From Leifsonia shinshuensis (GTDB taxonomy: Bacteria; Actinomycetota; Actinomycetes; Actinomycetales; Microbacteriaceae), in assembly GCF_022606355.1 (NCBI RefSeq), contig NZ_JAHHZQ010000001.1, positions 620,001 through 684,000 on the forward strand: a stretch of DNA of 64,000 nt, given 5' to 3'. Of the stretch, positions 37,159-45,274 are shown piece after piece. The position numbers and the translations under genes are program-made. The first letter of the stretch is position 1; each line of letters opens with the position of its first letter. The notes under the pieces were generated by a model. That model did no database searches. It was not told where the DNA came from and worked only from the letters and a program-made list of their open reading frames with translations.

Positions 37159-37164
37159 ATTCTA
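37159..37164 (-). promoter_or_regulatory. Probable rpsD -10 element (TAGAAT)
   Basis: TAGAAT on the minus strand, 12 bp after the rarA stop, predicts a start site near 37152 and a leader of about 170 nt spanning the hairpins. No convincing -35 is visible. Confidence 0.45.
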
Positions 37165-37175
37165 GCAGATCGCGG

Positions 37176-38516
37176 TCAGCGTCCGCGCACGATGCGGCGC
37201 AGCTTCGCCAGCCTCGCAGCGACGTCGCGCTCGTTGCCGTGCTCGGTCGGCGTGTAGTACGTCGTGTCGCGCAGTTCGTCGGGGAGGTACTGCTGCTCCA
37301 GGACGCCGAGCGCGTCGTCGTGCGGGTACTTGTAGCCCTTGCCGTGGCCGAGCCGCTTGGCCCCCGGGTAGTGCGCGTCGCGCAGGTGCTTGGGCACTCG
37401 GCCGATCTTGCCGGCCCGCACGTCGGCGATGGCCGCGTCGAGCGCCATGTAGGCGGCGTTCGACTTGGGCGCGGTGGCGAGGTGCACGACGGCCTGCGCG
37501 AGCGGGATCCGCCCCTCCGGCATCCCGATGTACTGCACGGCGTCGGCGGCCGCGATCGCGACGACGAGCGCCTGCGGGTCGGCCATCCCGATGTCTTCGG
37601 AGGCCGAGACGATGATTCTGCGGGCGATGAATCGGGGATCCTCCCCCGCCTCGATCATGCGGGCGAGATAGTGCAGGGCGGCGTCGACGTCGGACCCGCG
37701 CACCGACTTGATGAAGGCGCTGATCACGTCGTAGTGCTCGTCGCCGTTGCGGTCGTAGCGCAGCAGGGCGCGGTCGACGGCCTGGGCCACGAGCTCGGCC
37801 GTGATGACCGGCTTCTTCTTCGCGGTCGCCGGAGTCGCCGACGCGGCGGAGACCGATGCGGCCTCCAACGCCGTGAGCGCCCGGCGCGCGTCGCCGGACG
37901 CCAGCCGGATGAGCGCGGCACGGGCCTCGTCGTCGAGCGCGTATTGGCCGGCGAGGCCGCGGTCGTCGGCGACGGCCCTGTCGATCACGACGCCGAGATC
38001 GTCATCGCTCAGTGTCTCCAGCGTGAGCAGGAGAGAGCGCGACAGCAACGGCGAGATTACCGAGAACGAGGGATTCTCGGTGGTCGCGGCGACGAGGATG
38101 ACCCAGCCGTTCTCGACGCCGGGGAGCAGCGCATCCTGCTGGGCCTTGGTGAACCGGTGGATCTCGTCGAGGAACAGCACCGTCGAGACGCCGTAGAGAT
38201 CACGGGTCGAGAGTGCCTCGTCCATGACCAGCCGGACGTCTTTCACGCCCGCCGTGACGGCGGAGAGCTCGACGAACCGCCGCCCGGACGAGTGCGCGAT
38301 GGCCTGGGCGAGCGTGGTCTTCCCCGTGCCGGGTGGACCCCACAGGATCACGGAGACCGAGCCGCTCTGCCCCTCCTTGTCGGTAGCGAGGGCGACGAGT
38401 GGCGAGCCGGGACGCAGCAGATGACGTTGACCGGCGACCTCGTCGAGGGATTTCGGCCGCATGCGCACGGCGAGAGGCGTCGCTCCCGTCCGGAGCCCAG
38501 GTTGCACGTCGACCAC
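37176..38516 (-). CDS. rarA: Replication-associated recombination protein A (RarA/MgsA) AAA+ ATPase
   Basis: 446 residues. Clamp-loader-like ATPase acting at stalled forks. [17 protein letters not shown], Walker [17 protein letters not shown] (about residues 58-73), Walker [18 protein letters not shown], sensor 1 [17 protein letters not shown], and the C-terminal tetramerisation region ending [19 protein letters not shown] are all present. GTG start 38516. The gene is divergent from the plus-strand cyclophilin gene across a 347-bp region. Confidence 0.96.
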   Translation of the reverse strand: MVDVQPGLRTGATPLAVRMRPKSLDEVAGQRHLLRPGSPLVALATDKEGQSGSVSVILWGPPGTGKTTLAQAIAHSSGRRFVELSAVTAGVKDVRLVMDEALSTRDLYGVSTVLFLDEIHRFTKAQQDALLPGVENGWVILVAATTENPSFSVISPLLSRSLLLTLETLSDDDLGVVIDRAVADDRGLAGQYALDDEARAALIRLASGDARRALTALEAASVSAASATPATAKKKPVITAELVAQAVDRALLRYDRNGDEHYDVISAFIKSVRGSDVDAALHYLARMIEAGEDPRFIARRIIVSASEDIGMADPQALVVAIAAADAVQYIGMPEGRIPLAQAVVHLATAPKSNAAYMALDAAIADVRAGKIGRVPKHLRDAHYPGAKRLGHGKGYKYPHDDALGVLEQQYLPDELRDTTYYTPTEHGNERDVAARLAKLRRIVRGR

Positions 38517-38557
38517 CCGACAAGGTTAGTCGCAGCCACCGACATCCACGTCGGCGA

Positions 38558-38683
38558 TCAGCGACGGACGCTCTCCTCGCGCCGATGCACGATCACCGCC
38601 AGGGTCAGCTCGGAGGTGGCAAGCGCACCGGCGCGAGGAGCCCATCGCCGGACCTTCGATCGCCGGAGCCTGTTCATGTCCAT
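38558..38683 (-). CDS. Possible small basic peptide ORF (41 aa), uncertain
   Basis: In the 347-bp region 38517-38863 between divergent rarA and the cyclophilin gene, an ORF starts MDMNRLRRSKVRRWAPRAG and ends REESVRR. It has 10 Arg in 41 residues. TACGCT precedes the second ATG (38677) by 8 nt, a spacing seen in leaderless actinobacterial mRNAs. There is no Shine-Dalgarno and no family is recognised; it may be chance. The rest of this gap holds only the promoters of the two flanking genes. Confidence 0.2.
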   Translation of the reverse strand: MDMNRLRRSKVRRWAPRAGALATSELTLAVIVHRREESVRR

Positions 38684-38790
38684 ACAGCGTAGTGGCACGG
38701 CGGGAAGCTCAGATCGGTTCCACGCGAGCCGCACCGCGGCCGCCGACCTCCCCGTCGCGGTTCGGTTTGGGCGCGCATAGCCGCGACGGA

Positions 38791-38796
38791 TAAGGT
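38791..38796 (+). promoter_or_regulatory. Probable -10 (TAAGGT) for the cyclophilin gene
   Basis: TAAGGT, a good match to the actinobacterial -10 pattern, lies 67 bp before the GTG at 38864; the leader contains GGAGG at 38853-38857. A -35 is not convincing (TTTGGG with a 19-bp spacer). Confidence 0.4.
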
Positions 38797-38863
38797 TCGT
38801 GCAGCATCCCATCCGCTCGACAGGCATGCATCCCCCGCTCGACGGCGCCCCCGGAGGACAGAC

Positions 38864-39634
38864 GTGGCACCCAGCAAGCAGAACGACCGCGACGCACGGC
38901 AGGCACGCGAGCGCCTGCGCGCCTACCAGGCGCGACAGACCGTGCACGAAGAGAAGGTGAAGCGCCGCAGGCGCGACAACTGGATCGGAGGGATCGCGGT
39001 CATCGTCATCGTCGCCCTGGCGATCGGAACGCAGCTGCTCTTCTTCGCCAAGCCGGCCGCGACCTCCGCCTCGGCGTCGCCGTCCCCATCGGCCTCGACG
39101 GCGGCGGGCGTCCCGTCGAAGTCGATCGCCGAAGGCCGCACCTGGACGGGCGACCTCACGATCAACGGGATCAAGCTCGGCGTCTCCCTGGACGGCGCCG
39201 CAGCTCCCCAGGCGGTCTCGTCGACCATCGCACTGACGCAGAAGAAGTTCTACGACGGGCTCAGCTGTCACCGGCTCACCAACGGCGGGTTCTACGTTCT
39301 GCAGTGCGGCGACCCGAAGGGTGACGGCACGGGTGGCCCCGGCTACTCGTACGGCCCGATCGAGAACGCGCCCAAGGACGACAAGTACCCGGCCGGCACA
39401 CTCGCGATGGCGCGCCAGAGCGGCAACGCCGACAGCCAGGGCAGCCAGTTCTTCATCGTCTACAAGGACACTTCCATCCCGTCCGACTCCGCGGGCGGCT
39501 ACACGGTCATCGGCAAGATCACGAGCGGCCTCGACACCCTGGTGAGCGACGTCACCGCCAAGGGCGTGCAGGGCGGCGGCACCGACGGCAAGCCCGCCGT
39601 GACGACGAAGATCGACAGCTTCACGCTGCAGTGA
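38864..39634 (+). CDS. Membrane-anchored cyclophilin-type peptidyl-prolyl isomerase
   Basis: 256 residues from GTG 38864 with GGAGG 6 nt upstream. Cytoplasmic basic N-terminus (REEKVKRRRRDNW-like), a transmembrane helix at about 45-65 (IAVIVIVALAIGTQLLFF), a Ser/Ala/Pro linker, then a cyclophilin domain (about 95-256). The FxxxFHR-type catalytic strand reads FYDGLSCHRLTNGGFYVLQC, and GTLAMARQSGNADSQGSQFFI is the substrate-binding block. Such proteins next to rel and rarA are conserved in actinobacteria (mycobacterial PpiB). It probably folds proteins outside the membrane near the Sec translocon. Confidence 0.93.
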   Translation: MAPSKQNDRDARQARERLRAYQARQTVHEEKVKRRRRDNWIGGIAVIVIVALAIGTQLLFFAKPAATSASASPSPSASTAAGVPSKSIAEGRTWTGDLTINGIKLGVSLDGAAAPQAVSSTIALTQKKFYDGLSCHRLTNGGFYVLQCGDPKGDGTGGPGYSYGPIENAPKDDKYPAGTLAMARQSGNADSQGSQFFIVYKDTSIPSDSAGGYTVIGKITSGLDTLVSDVTAKGVQGGGTDGKPAVTTKIDSFTLQ

Positions 39635-39649
39635 TCCTGCGGCGTGCAA

Positions 39650-39655
39650 TAGGCT
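39650..39655 (+). promoter_or_regulatory. Probable -10 (TAGGCT) for the DUF349 gene
   Basis: TAGGCT lies 36 bp before the TTG start at 39692 and 16 bp after the cyclophilin stop, so the DUF349 gene likely has its own promoter with a leader of about 30 nt. Confidence 0.45.
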
Positions 39656-39691
39656 GATTCCCAACGTGGCACCGCAAGCAAGGTGAGGCTC

Positions 39692-40921
39692 TTGGCTACT
39701 TCTGAACAGCACCCCTGGGGTCGCGTCGACGAGACCGGCACCGTGTACGTCCGTGAGGGCGATGGCGAGCGAGCCGTCGGCGAGTACCCGGACGGCACTC
39801 CGGAGGAGGCGATCGCGTACTTCGAGCGCAAGTACACGGACCTCGCCGGTCAGGTCGGCCTCCTGGAGCAGCGCGCCCGCCGCGGAGCCCCCGCCGCCGA
39901 CGTCGCCAAGTCGGTGGCGAGCCTCCGCATCGCGGTCGAGGGCGCGAACGCTGTCGGCGACCTCCCGTCGCTGCTCACCCGGCTGGACGCGCTCGGCGGC
40001 ACGGTCGAGGAGCTCACCGAGCAGCAGAGCGCGGAGGCCAAGGCCGCCCTCGAGCAGGCCATCGCCGACCGCACCGCGATCGTCGAGCAGGCCGAGGTGC
40101 TCGCGGCGCAGGATCCCGCGCGCACGCAGTGGAAGCAGACCACCGCCGAGCTCGACGCCCTGTTCACCAGCTGGCAGGCGCACCAGCACGACGGCCCGCG
40201 CCTGCCCAAGAACGAGGCCAACGAGCTCTGGAAGCGGTTCCGCGCCGCCCGCTCGACCATCGAGCACAACCGCAAGGCCTTCTTCGCCGACCTCGACAAC
40301 CAGCACCGCGACGTCCGGTCCCGCAAGAACGCGCTCATCGAGCAGGCGGAGCGCCTGGTGCCGCTCGGCGCCGACGGCGTGCCGGAGTACCGCCGGCTGC
40401 TCGACCAGTGGAAACTCGCCGGCCGTGCCGGCAAGAAGAACGACGACGCGCTGTGGGCGCGCTTCAAGGCCGCCGGCGACGCGATCTACTCGGCGAAGGC
40501 CGAGGTCGACGCCCGCGACAACGAGGAGTACCAGGCCAACCTCGAGCTGAAGCTCGCTCTGCTCGATGAGGCGGAGCCGCTCCTGAACGAGAAGGACCGC
40601 GAGACCGCGCGTACCACGCTTCTCTCGATCCAGGAGCGCTGGGATGCCATCGGCCGCGTGCCGCGCGACCAGGTGCGTCCGATCGAAGACCGGCTCCGCA
40701 AGGTCGAGTCGGCGGTCCGCCGCCTCGACGAGGAGCACTGGGAACGCAACAACCCCGAGAAGAAGGCACGCTCGGAGGGCCTTGCCAGCCAGCTCAACGC
40801 CGCGATCGCGAAGCTCGAGCAGGAGCTCGAAGAGGCGAAGGCGAGCGGCGACTCCGCCAAGGTGAAGGCGGCGCAGGAGGCTTTGGACGCCCGCAAGATC
40901 TGGCTCGACGCCCTGGGTTGA
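39692..40921 (+). CDS. DUF349-domain coiled-coil protein
   Basis: 409 residues. TTG 39692 is preferred because AGGTGAGG sits just upstream and the protein then begins MATSEQHPWGRVDETGTVYV, the form seen in relatives; GTG 39683 would add three residues. After a conserved N-terminal segment of 60 residues, three to four DUF349 helical repeats follow (for example ELWKRFRAARSTIEHNRKAFF, ALWARFKAAGDAIYSAKAEV, DRLRKVESAVRRLDEEHWER), ending in a coiled coil rich in Glu and Ala. DUF349 proteins are predicted ribosome or nucleic-acid-associated factors; no enzyme motif is visible. Conserved neighbour of rel in actinobacteria. Confidence 0.88.
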   Translation: MATSEQHPWGRVDETGTVYVREGDGERAVGEYPDGTPEEAIAYFERKYTDLAGQVGLLEQRARRGAPAADVAKSVASLRIAVEGANAVGDLPSLLTRLDALGGTVEELTEQQSAEAKAALEQAIADRTAIVEQAEVLAAQDPARTQWKQTTAELDALFTSWQAHQHDGPRLPKNEANELWKRFRAARSTIEHNRKAFFADLDNQHRDVRSRKNALIEQAERLVPLGADGVPEYRRLLDQWKLAGRAGKKNDDALWARFKAAGDAIYSAKAEVDARDNEEYQANLELKLALLDEAEPLLNEKDRETARTTLLSIQERWDAIGRVPRDQVRPIEDRLRKVESAVRRLDEEHWERNNPEKKARSEGLASQLNAAIAKLEQELEEAKASGDSAKVKAAQEALDARKIWLDALG

Positions 40922-41054
40922 TCCTGCCCTGGTTGATCCTCCTGGGTTGAACGTGCTGGGCTGCTCGTCCTCCACACCTCGGTTCGCGGACGAAGTCTCC
41001 ACCGATTCACCGATCGGCGGCCGGTAGCAGGCCCCCGCGCAGCAGGCTGGAGGC

Positions 41055-41618
41055 ATGACCACAGCATCCCCACTGCTCCTCGACCGCTCCGTCCTCCCGC
41101 TCGCCGAGTTGTTCGCCCTGGTGCTCGACGGCCAGCTCTTCCGCGTCGGCGACTCCTTCGCGACGACCGACACCCCTGACACCCCGGCGCTGCGCGCGCT
41201 CGCGTTCAGCGCGCTGCGGCCGGGGCGTCTGATCGCCGACCGCGGCACGGCGGCGTGGATCCACGGCACCCGCGCGAGGCCGCCGGTGCAGGCGCAGGTC
41301 TGCATCGACCGACGCAGCCGAGGCCGGGTGCCCGTGGGATTCGACGCGCACCAGCACGCCCTCGATCGTGGCGACACCGAAGTAATCAGTGGAGTCAGCG
41401 TGACGGCGCCACTGCGCACAGCATCGGATCTCGTGCTCACCCTGTCGAGGTTCGAGCCGCCCGACGCGCTCGAGGTGCGGCATCTGCTCGCGCTCGCCCG
41501 AGCCTCGCCCGCCGAGCTCGGCGAACGGCTGAGGCGCTCTCGCCGCCGCGGGAGCGCACGCGGACTGCACCGGCTGGCCGTCGTCGAAGAGACCCGGCTT
41601 CCCGGGCCCGTCGCGTGA
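41055..41618 (+). CDS. AbiEi-like antitoxin-family protein without visible toxin partner
   Basis: 187 residues. The layout (short N-terminal helical region, LFRVGDSFATTDTPDTPALR, RLIADRGTAAWIHGTRARPP, ISGVSVTAPLRTASDLVLTL, then an Arg-rich tail) resembles the many actinobacterial proteins annotated as type IV AbiEi-family antitoxin or transcriptional regulator. The DNA-binding winged helix usually placed at the N-terminus is poorly developed and no DUF559/Vsr-like nuclease domain follows. No nucleotidyltransferase (AbiEii) gene is adjacent. The ATG is only one base from GGAGG, so translation may be weak. It is convergent with rel (17-bp gap). Family assignment is tentative. Confidence 0.6.
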   Translation: MTTASPLLLDRSVLPLAELFALVLDGQLFRVGDSFATTDTPDTPALRALAFSALRPGRLIADRGTAAWIHGTRARPPVQAQVCIDRRSRGRVPVGFDAHQHALDRGDTEVISGVSVTAPLRTASDLVLTLSRFEPPDALEVRHLLALARASPAELGERLRRSRRRGSARGLHRLAVVEETRLPGPVA

Positions 41619-41635
41619 TCGCCCGGAGGCGCCGC

Positions 41636-43885
41636 TCAGCCGCCGCTGACGCGATACACGTCGTAGACGCCGTCGATCCGGCGTACGGCGTTGAGGACTC
41701 GGTCGAGGTGGGTGGTGTCCCCCATCTCGAAGACGAAGCGGCTCAGCGCCAACCGGTCGCTCGACGTGGTGACCGTCGCAGAGAGGATGTTGACGTGGTG
41801 CTCCGAGAGCACGCGCGTGACGTCGGAGAGCAGCCCGGAGCGGTCGAGCGCCTCGACCTGGATCTGCACCAGGAAGACGCTCTTGGAGCTGGGTGCCCAC
41901 TCCACGTCGATCATGCGGTCGGGCTCCTGCAGCAGCGACTGCACGTTGTGGCAGTTGGCCTGGTGCACCGAGACGCCCTGGCCTCGGGTCACGAACCCCA
42001 CGATCGGGTCGCCGGGCACCGGCGTGCAGCACTTCGCGAGCTTCACGAGGATGTCGGGGGCTCCGCGCACCAGGACGCCCGAGTCGCTGTTCCGGAGCTG
42101 CTTGGCGCGACCCTTGACCGGGATCTCCAGCTCGCCGTCCGACTCGGCCTCGCTCTGCAGCGAGGCAACGATCTTCTCGATCACGGACTGCGTCGAGATA
42201 TGCCCCTCGCCCACGGACGCGTAGAGCGACGAGACATCGGGGTGCTTGAGCGACGACGCGACCTCCACCAGGGCGTCCTGCGTCATCAGCTTCTGCAGGG
42301 GCAGGTTCTGCTTGCGCATCGCGCGCGCGATCGCGTCCTTGCCCTGCTCGATCGCCTCGTCGCGGCGTTCCTTGGTGAACCACTGGCGGATCTTGTTGCG
42401 CGCACGCGGGCTCTTGACGAAGTTCAGCCAGTCTTGGCTGGGCCCGGAGTCGGGGTTCTTCGAGGTGAAGATCTCGACGACGTCGCCGGTCGAGAGCGCG
42501 CTCTCGAGCGGCACCAGCCTGCCGTTGACCTTGGCACCCATCGTGCGGTGGCCCACCTCGGTGTGCACCGCGTACGCGAAGTCGACCGGGGTCGCGCCGG
42601 CAGGGAGGCCGATGACGCGTCCCTTCGGGGTGAAGACGTAGACCTCTTTGGCACCGATCTCGAAGCGCAGCGAGTCGAGGAACTCCGACGGGTCCGCCGT
42701 CTCGGCCTGCCAGTCGGAGATGTGGGCCAGCCAGGCCAGGTCGGTGTCGACCTTGCCCGGGCCTCCCGTGCTCTTGCCGGTGGTCTGCTCCTTGTACTTC
42801 CAGTGCGCGGCGACACCGAACTCGGCGCGCTGGTGCATCTCCTCCGTGCGGATCTGGATCTCGACAGGGCGACCCTGCGGCCCGATCACCGTGGTGTGCA
42901 GCGACTGGTAGAGGTTGAACTTCGGAGTCGCGATGTAGTCCTTGAAGCGCCCGGGCATCGGCGTCCACCTGGCGTGGATCGAGCCGAGCACCGCGTAGCA
43001 GTCGCGCACCGTGTTCACGAGGACGCGGATGCCGACGAGGTCGTAGATGTCGTCGAACTCCCGTCCGCGCACGACCATCTTCTGGTAGATCGAGTAGTAC
43101 TGCTTGGGCCGTCCGACGACCTTGCCGCGGATCTTCGCGGTCTTGAGGTCGTCGTTGATCGCGTCGATGACCTGCTGGACGAGCCGTTCACGCTCCGGCG
43201 TGCGCTGCTTCACGAGGCTCTCGATCTCGGCGTACAGCTTGGGGTAGAGCACCGCGAACGAGAGGTCCTCGAGCTCCCACTTGATCGTCTGGATGCCGAG
43301 CCGGTGGGCCAGCGGCGCGTAGATCTCGAGAGTCTCCGTCGCCTTCCGCGTGGCGTTGGCAGCCGGCACGAACCCCCAGGTGCGCGCGTTGTGCAGCCGG
43401 TCGGCGAGCTTGATGATGAGCACGCGGATGTCCTTCGACATCGCCACGATCATCTTGCGGACGGTCTCGGCCTGCGCGCTGTCGCCGTACTTGACCTTGT
43501 CGAGCTTGGTGACGCCGTCGACCAGCATGGCGATCTCGTCGCCGAACTGGTCGCGCAGTTCGTCGAGGGTGTAGCTGGTGTCTTCGACGGTGTCGTGCAG
43601 AAGCGCAGCGGCGATCGTCTTGGCGCCGATGCCGAGGTCGGCGATGATCTGAGCGACCGCGACCGGGTGCGTGATGTACGGCTCCCCGGAGCGCCGCTTC
43701 TGGCCGTCGTGTGCGCGCTCGGCCACGGCGTACGCGCGCTCGATGAGCGACAAGTCGGCCTTGGGGTGGTGCATGCGCACCGTGCGGATGAGGGTGTCCA
43801 CCGCGCCCGCGGGCTGAGCGCGGGAGAAGATCCGGGGAACGAGGCGGCGCAGCGAAGCGGACTGCGGTGTCGATGTGTCAACCAT
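41636..43885 (-). CDS. rel: Bifunctional (p)ppGpp synthetase/hydrolase (long RelA/SpoT homologue)
   Basis: 749 residues, the usual size of actinobacterial Rel. The HD hydrolase domain (about 50-200) has HDTVEDT with the metal-binding His-Asp near residue 96. The synthetase domain (about 240-360) follows, with the GTP/ATP-binding GRPKQYYSIYQKM and GPQGRPVEIQIRT. Then come TGS (about 405-465, VYVFTPKGRVIGLPAGATPVDFAY), the helical and zinc-finger regions with CCTPVPGDPI and CHNVQ, and the ACT/RRM domain (about 670-745). Both active sites look intact, so it can raise or lower the alarmone level. Located downstream of secD-secF and the rhodanese gene on the same strand. Confidence 0.97.
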   Translation of the reverse strand: MVDTSTPQSASLRRLVPRIFSRAQPAGAVDTLIRTVRMHHPKADLSLIERAYAVAERAHDGQKRRSGEPYITHPVAVAQIIADLGIGAKTIAAALLHDTVEDTSYTLDELRDQFGDEIAMLVDGVTKLDKVKYGDSAQAETVRKMIVAMSKDIRVLIIKLADRLHNARTWGFVPAANATRKATETLEIYAPLAHRLGIQTIKWELEDLSFAVLYPKLYAEIESLVKQRTPERERLVQQVIDAINDDLKTAKIRGKVVGRPKQYYSIYQKMVVRGREFDDIYDLVGIRVLVNTVRDCYAVLGSIHARWTPMPGRFKDYIATPKFNLYQSLHTTVIGPQGRPVEIQIRTEEMHQRAEFGVAAHWKYKEQTTGKSTGGPGKVDTDLAWLAHISDWQAETADPSEFLDSLRFEIGAKEVYVFTPKGRVIGLPAGATPVDFAYAVHTEVGHRTMGAKVNGRLVPLESALSTGDVVEIFTSKNPDSGPSQDWLNFVKSPRARNKIRQWFTKERRDEAIEQGKDAIARAMRKQNLPLQKLMTQDALVEVASSLKHPDVSSLYASVGEGHISTQSVIEKIVASLQSEAESDGELEIPVKGRAKQLRNSDSGVLVRGAPDILVKLAKCCTPVPGDPIVGFVTRGQGVSVHQANCHNVQSLLQEPDRMIDVEWAPSSKSVFLVQIQVEALDRSGLLSDVTRVLSEHHVNILSATVTTSSDRLALSRFVFEMGDTTHLDRVLNAVRRIDGVYDVYRVSGG

Positions 43886-43906
43886 GTGCGCGCCTCCTCT
43901 CGTCCA

Positions 43907-44248
43907 TTATGGCCGGTTGTCCGGCCCGGACAGCGCGCCCCCGGAAGCCTGCCAGGCGAGCATCCCGCCTGCGACGTTCGCCGCAGGATAGTTCGCCTGC
44001 AGCAGCGCGTCGGTCACCATGCGGGACCGCGCCCCGCTGTGGCAGATCACCAGGATCTGGGCGTCCTCGGGCAATTCGTGCTGGCGGTTGCCGAGCTCCG
44101 AGAGCGGGATGTGATGGGCGTCCGGCGCATGACCGGCCTCCCACTCGTCCACCTCCCGGACGTCGAGCAGCCACGCCGCTCCGGATTCGGTGAGCTCACG
44201 CGCACGCGCGGCGCTCACCTCGTCGTCCGACAGGAAGAAACCGCCCAC
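43907..44248 (-). CDS. Single-domain rhodanese-like protein
   Basis: 113 residues. WLLDVREVDEWEAGHAPDA and the active-site loop CHSGARS (Cys69) show an active-type rhodanese fold, able to carry a persulfide. No fusion partner or signal peptide is visible, so it is cytoplasmic. It lies 9 bp after secF and 21 bp before rel, so it is probably co-transcribed; this placement is not part of the classical sec-apt-rel order (an apt gene is absent here). Confidence 0.9.
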   Translation of the reverse strand: MGGFFLSDDEVSAARARELTESGAAWLLDVREVDEWEAGHAPDAHHIPLSELGNRQHELPEDAQILVICHSGARSRMVTDALLQANYPAANVAGGMLAWQASGGALSGPDNRP

Positions 44249-44257
44249 ACGCCCCTG

Positions 44258-45274
44258 CTATTCCGCCGCGACGGGCTCGACCGCTGTGACGCTGGCCTTG
44301 GGACGAACCGAACGCACCTTCTGGTCGTGCTTCTTGATCGCCGCTTCGCCCTCGCGGAACTGCGAGTACATCGGGGCCGCGAGGAAGATCGTCGAGTAGG
44401 TTCCCACGATGATGCCGATGAGGAGCGCCAGCGAGATGTCCCGCAGCGTCGCCGCGCCGAACGCGTACGCACCGATGAAGAGGATCGACGCGACCGGCAG
44501 CACTGCGACGACCGCGGTGTTGATCGAACGCACCAACGTCTGGTTGACCGCGAGGTTGACGGCCTCGGGGAAGGTCCGCCTCGTGAGCTCCAGCTCCTCC
44601 TTGGTGTTCTCGCGGATCTTGTCGAACACCACGACGGTGTCATAGAGCGAGTAGCCGAGGATCGTCAGGAAGCCGATCATCGTGGCCGGGGACACCTCGA
44701 AACCGACCAGTGCGTAGATGCCCGCCGTGATGATGAGATCGTGGAACAGCGAGACGATCGCCGACGCCGACATCTTCCACGTTCGGAAGTACAGCGCCAT
44801 CGCGATGAACGCGAGGAGGAGGAAGACGACCAGACCTTGAATGGTCTGCTGCGTGACGTCGGCACCCCAGGACGGCCCGATGAAGGTCGACGAGACCTCG
44901 GACGAGGACACGCCGTAGGTCTTCGCGAGCGCGTCGCCGACGGCCTTGGTCTGGCCTTCCGACAACTGGTCGGTCTGCACCTGGATGGCGTTGTTGCCGA
45001 CCACGCTCACGTGCGAGACCGCGTTGGGGACGACGCTCTGCACGGCGCCCTGCGCCTTCGAGGTGTCGGTGCTCTGCACGTCGCTGATCAAGAACTGCGA
45101 TCCGCCGCGGAACTCGATGGAGAAGTTGAACCCGCCCTTGACGATCGGGACCAGGATCGAGAGCACGACCAGGACGATCGCGATCGAGTACCAGATCTTG
45201 CGCTTGCCGACGAAGTCGAACGAGCGGGCACCGGTGTAGAGGTCGTTTCCGAACCTGGTGAGGCGGCTGGCCAT
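44258..45274 (-). CDS. secF: Protein translocase subunit SecF
   Basis: 338 residues from ATG 45274, whose first base overlaps the secD stop (TGATG). Six transmembrane helices: the first at WYSIAIVLVVLSILVPIV, a large external P1 domain starting NFSIEFRGGSQF, then helices containing GFLTILGYSLYDTVVVFDKI (the proton-relay DxxxxDxxR region). SecDF pulls exported proteins outward using the proton gradient. The C-terminal tail is basic then Ala/Glu-rich. Confidence 0.97.
   Translation of the reverse strand: MASRLTRFGNDLYTGARSFDFVGKRKIWYSIAIVLVVLSILVPIVKGGFNFSIEFRGGSQFLISDVQSTDTSKAQGAVQSVVPNAVSHVSVVGNNAIQVQTDQLSEGQTKAVGDALAKTYGVSSSEVSSTFIGPSWGADVTQQTIQGLVVFLLLAFIAMALYFRTWKMSASAIVSLFHDLIITAGIYALVGFEVSPATMIGFLTILGYSLYDTVVVFDKIRENTKEELELTRRTFPEAVNLAVNQTLVRSINTAVVAVLPVASILFIGAYAFGAATLRDISLALLIGIIVGTYSTIFLAAPMYSQFREGEAAIKKHDQKVRSVRPKASVTAVEPVAAE

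Noticed and set aside
38558-41440. A 960-codon minus-strand frame opposite the cyclophilin and DUF349 genes
   Set aside because: It is antisense to two clear plus-strand genes and shows no domain; only its last 41 codons lie in a gap and are listed separately with low confidence.
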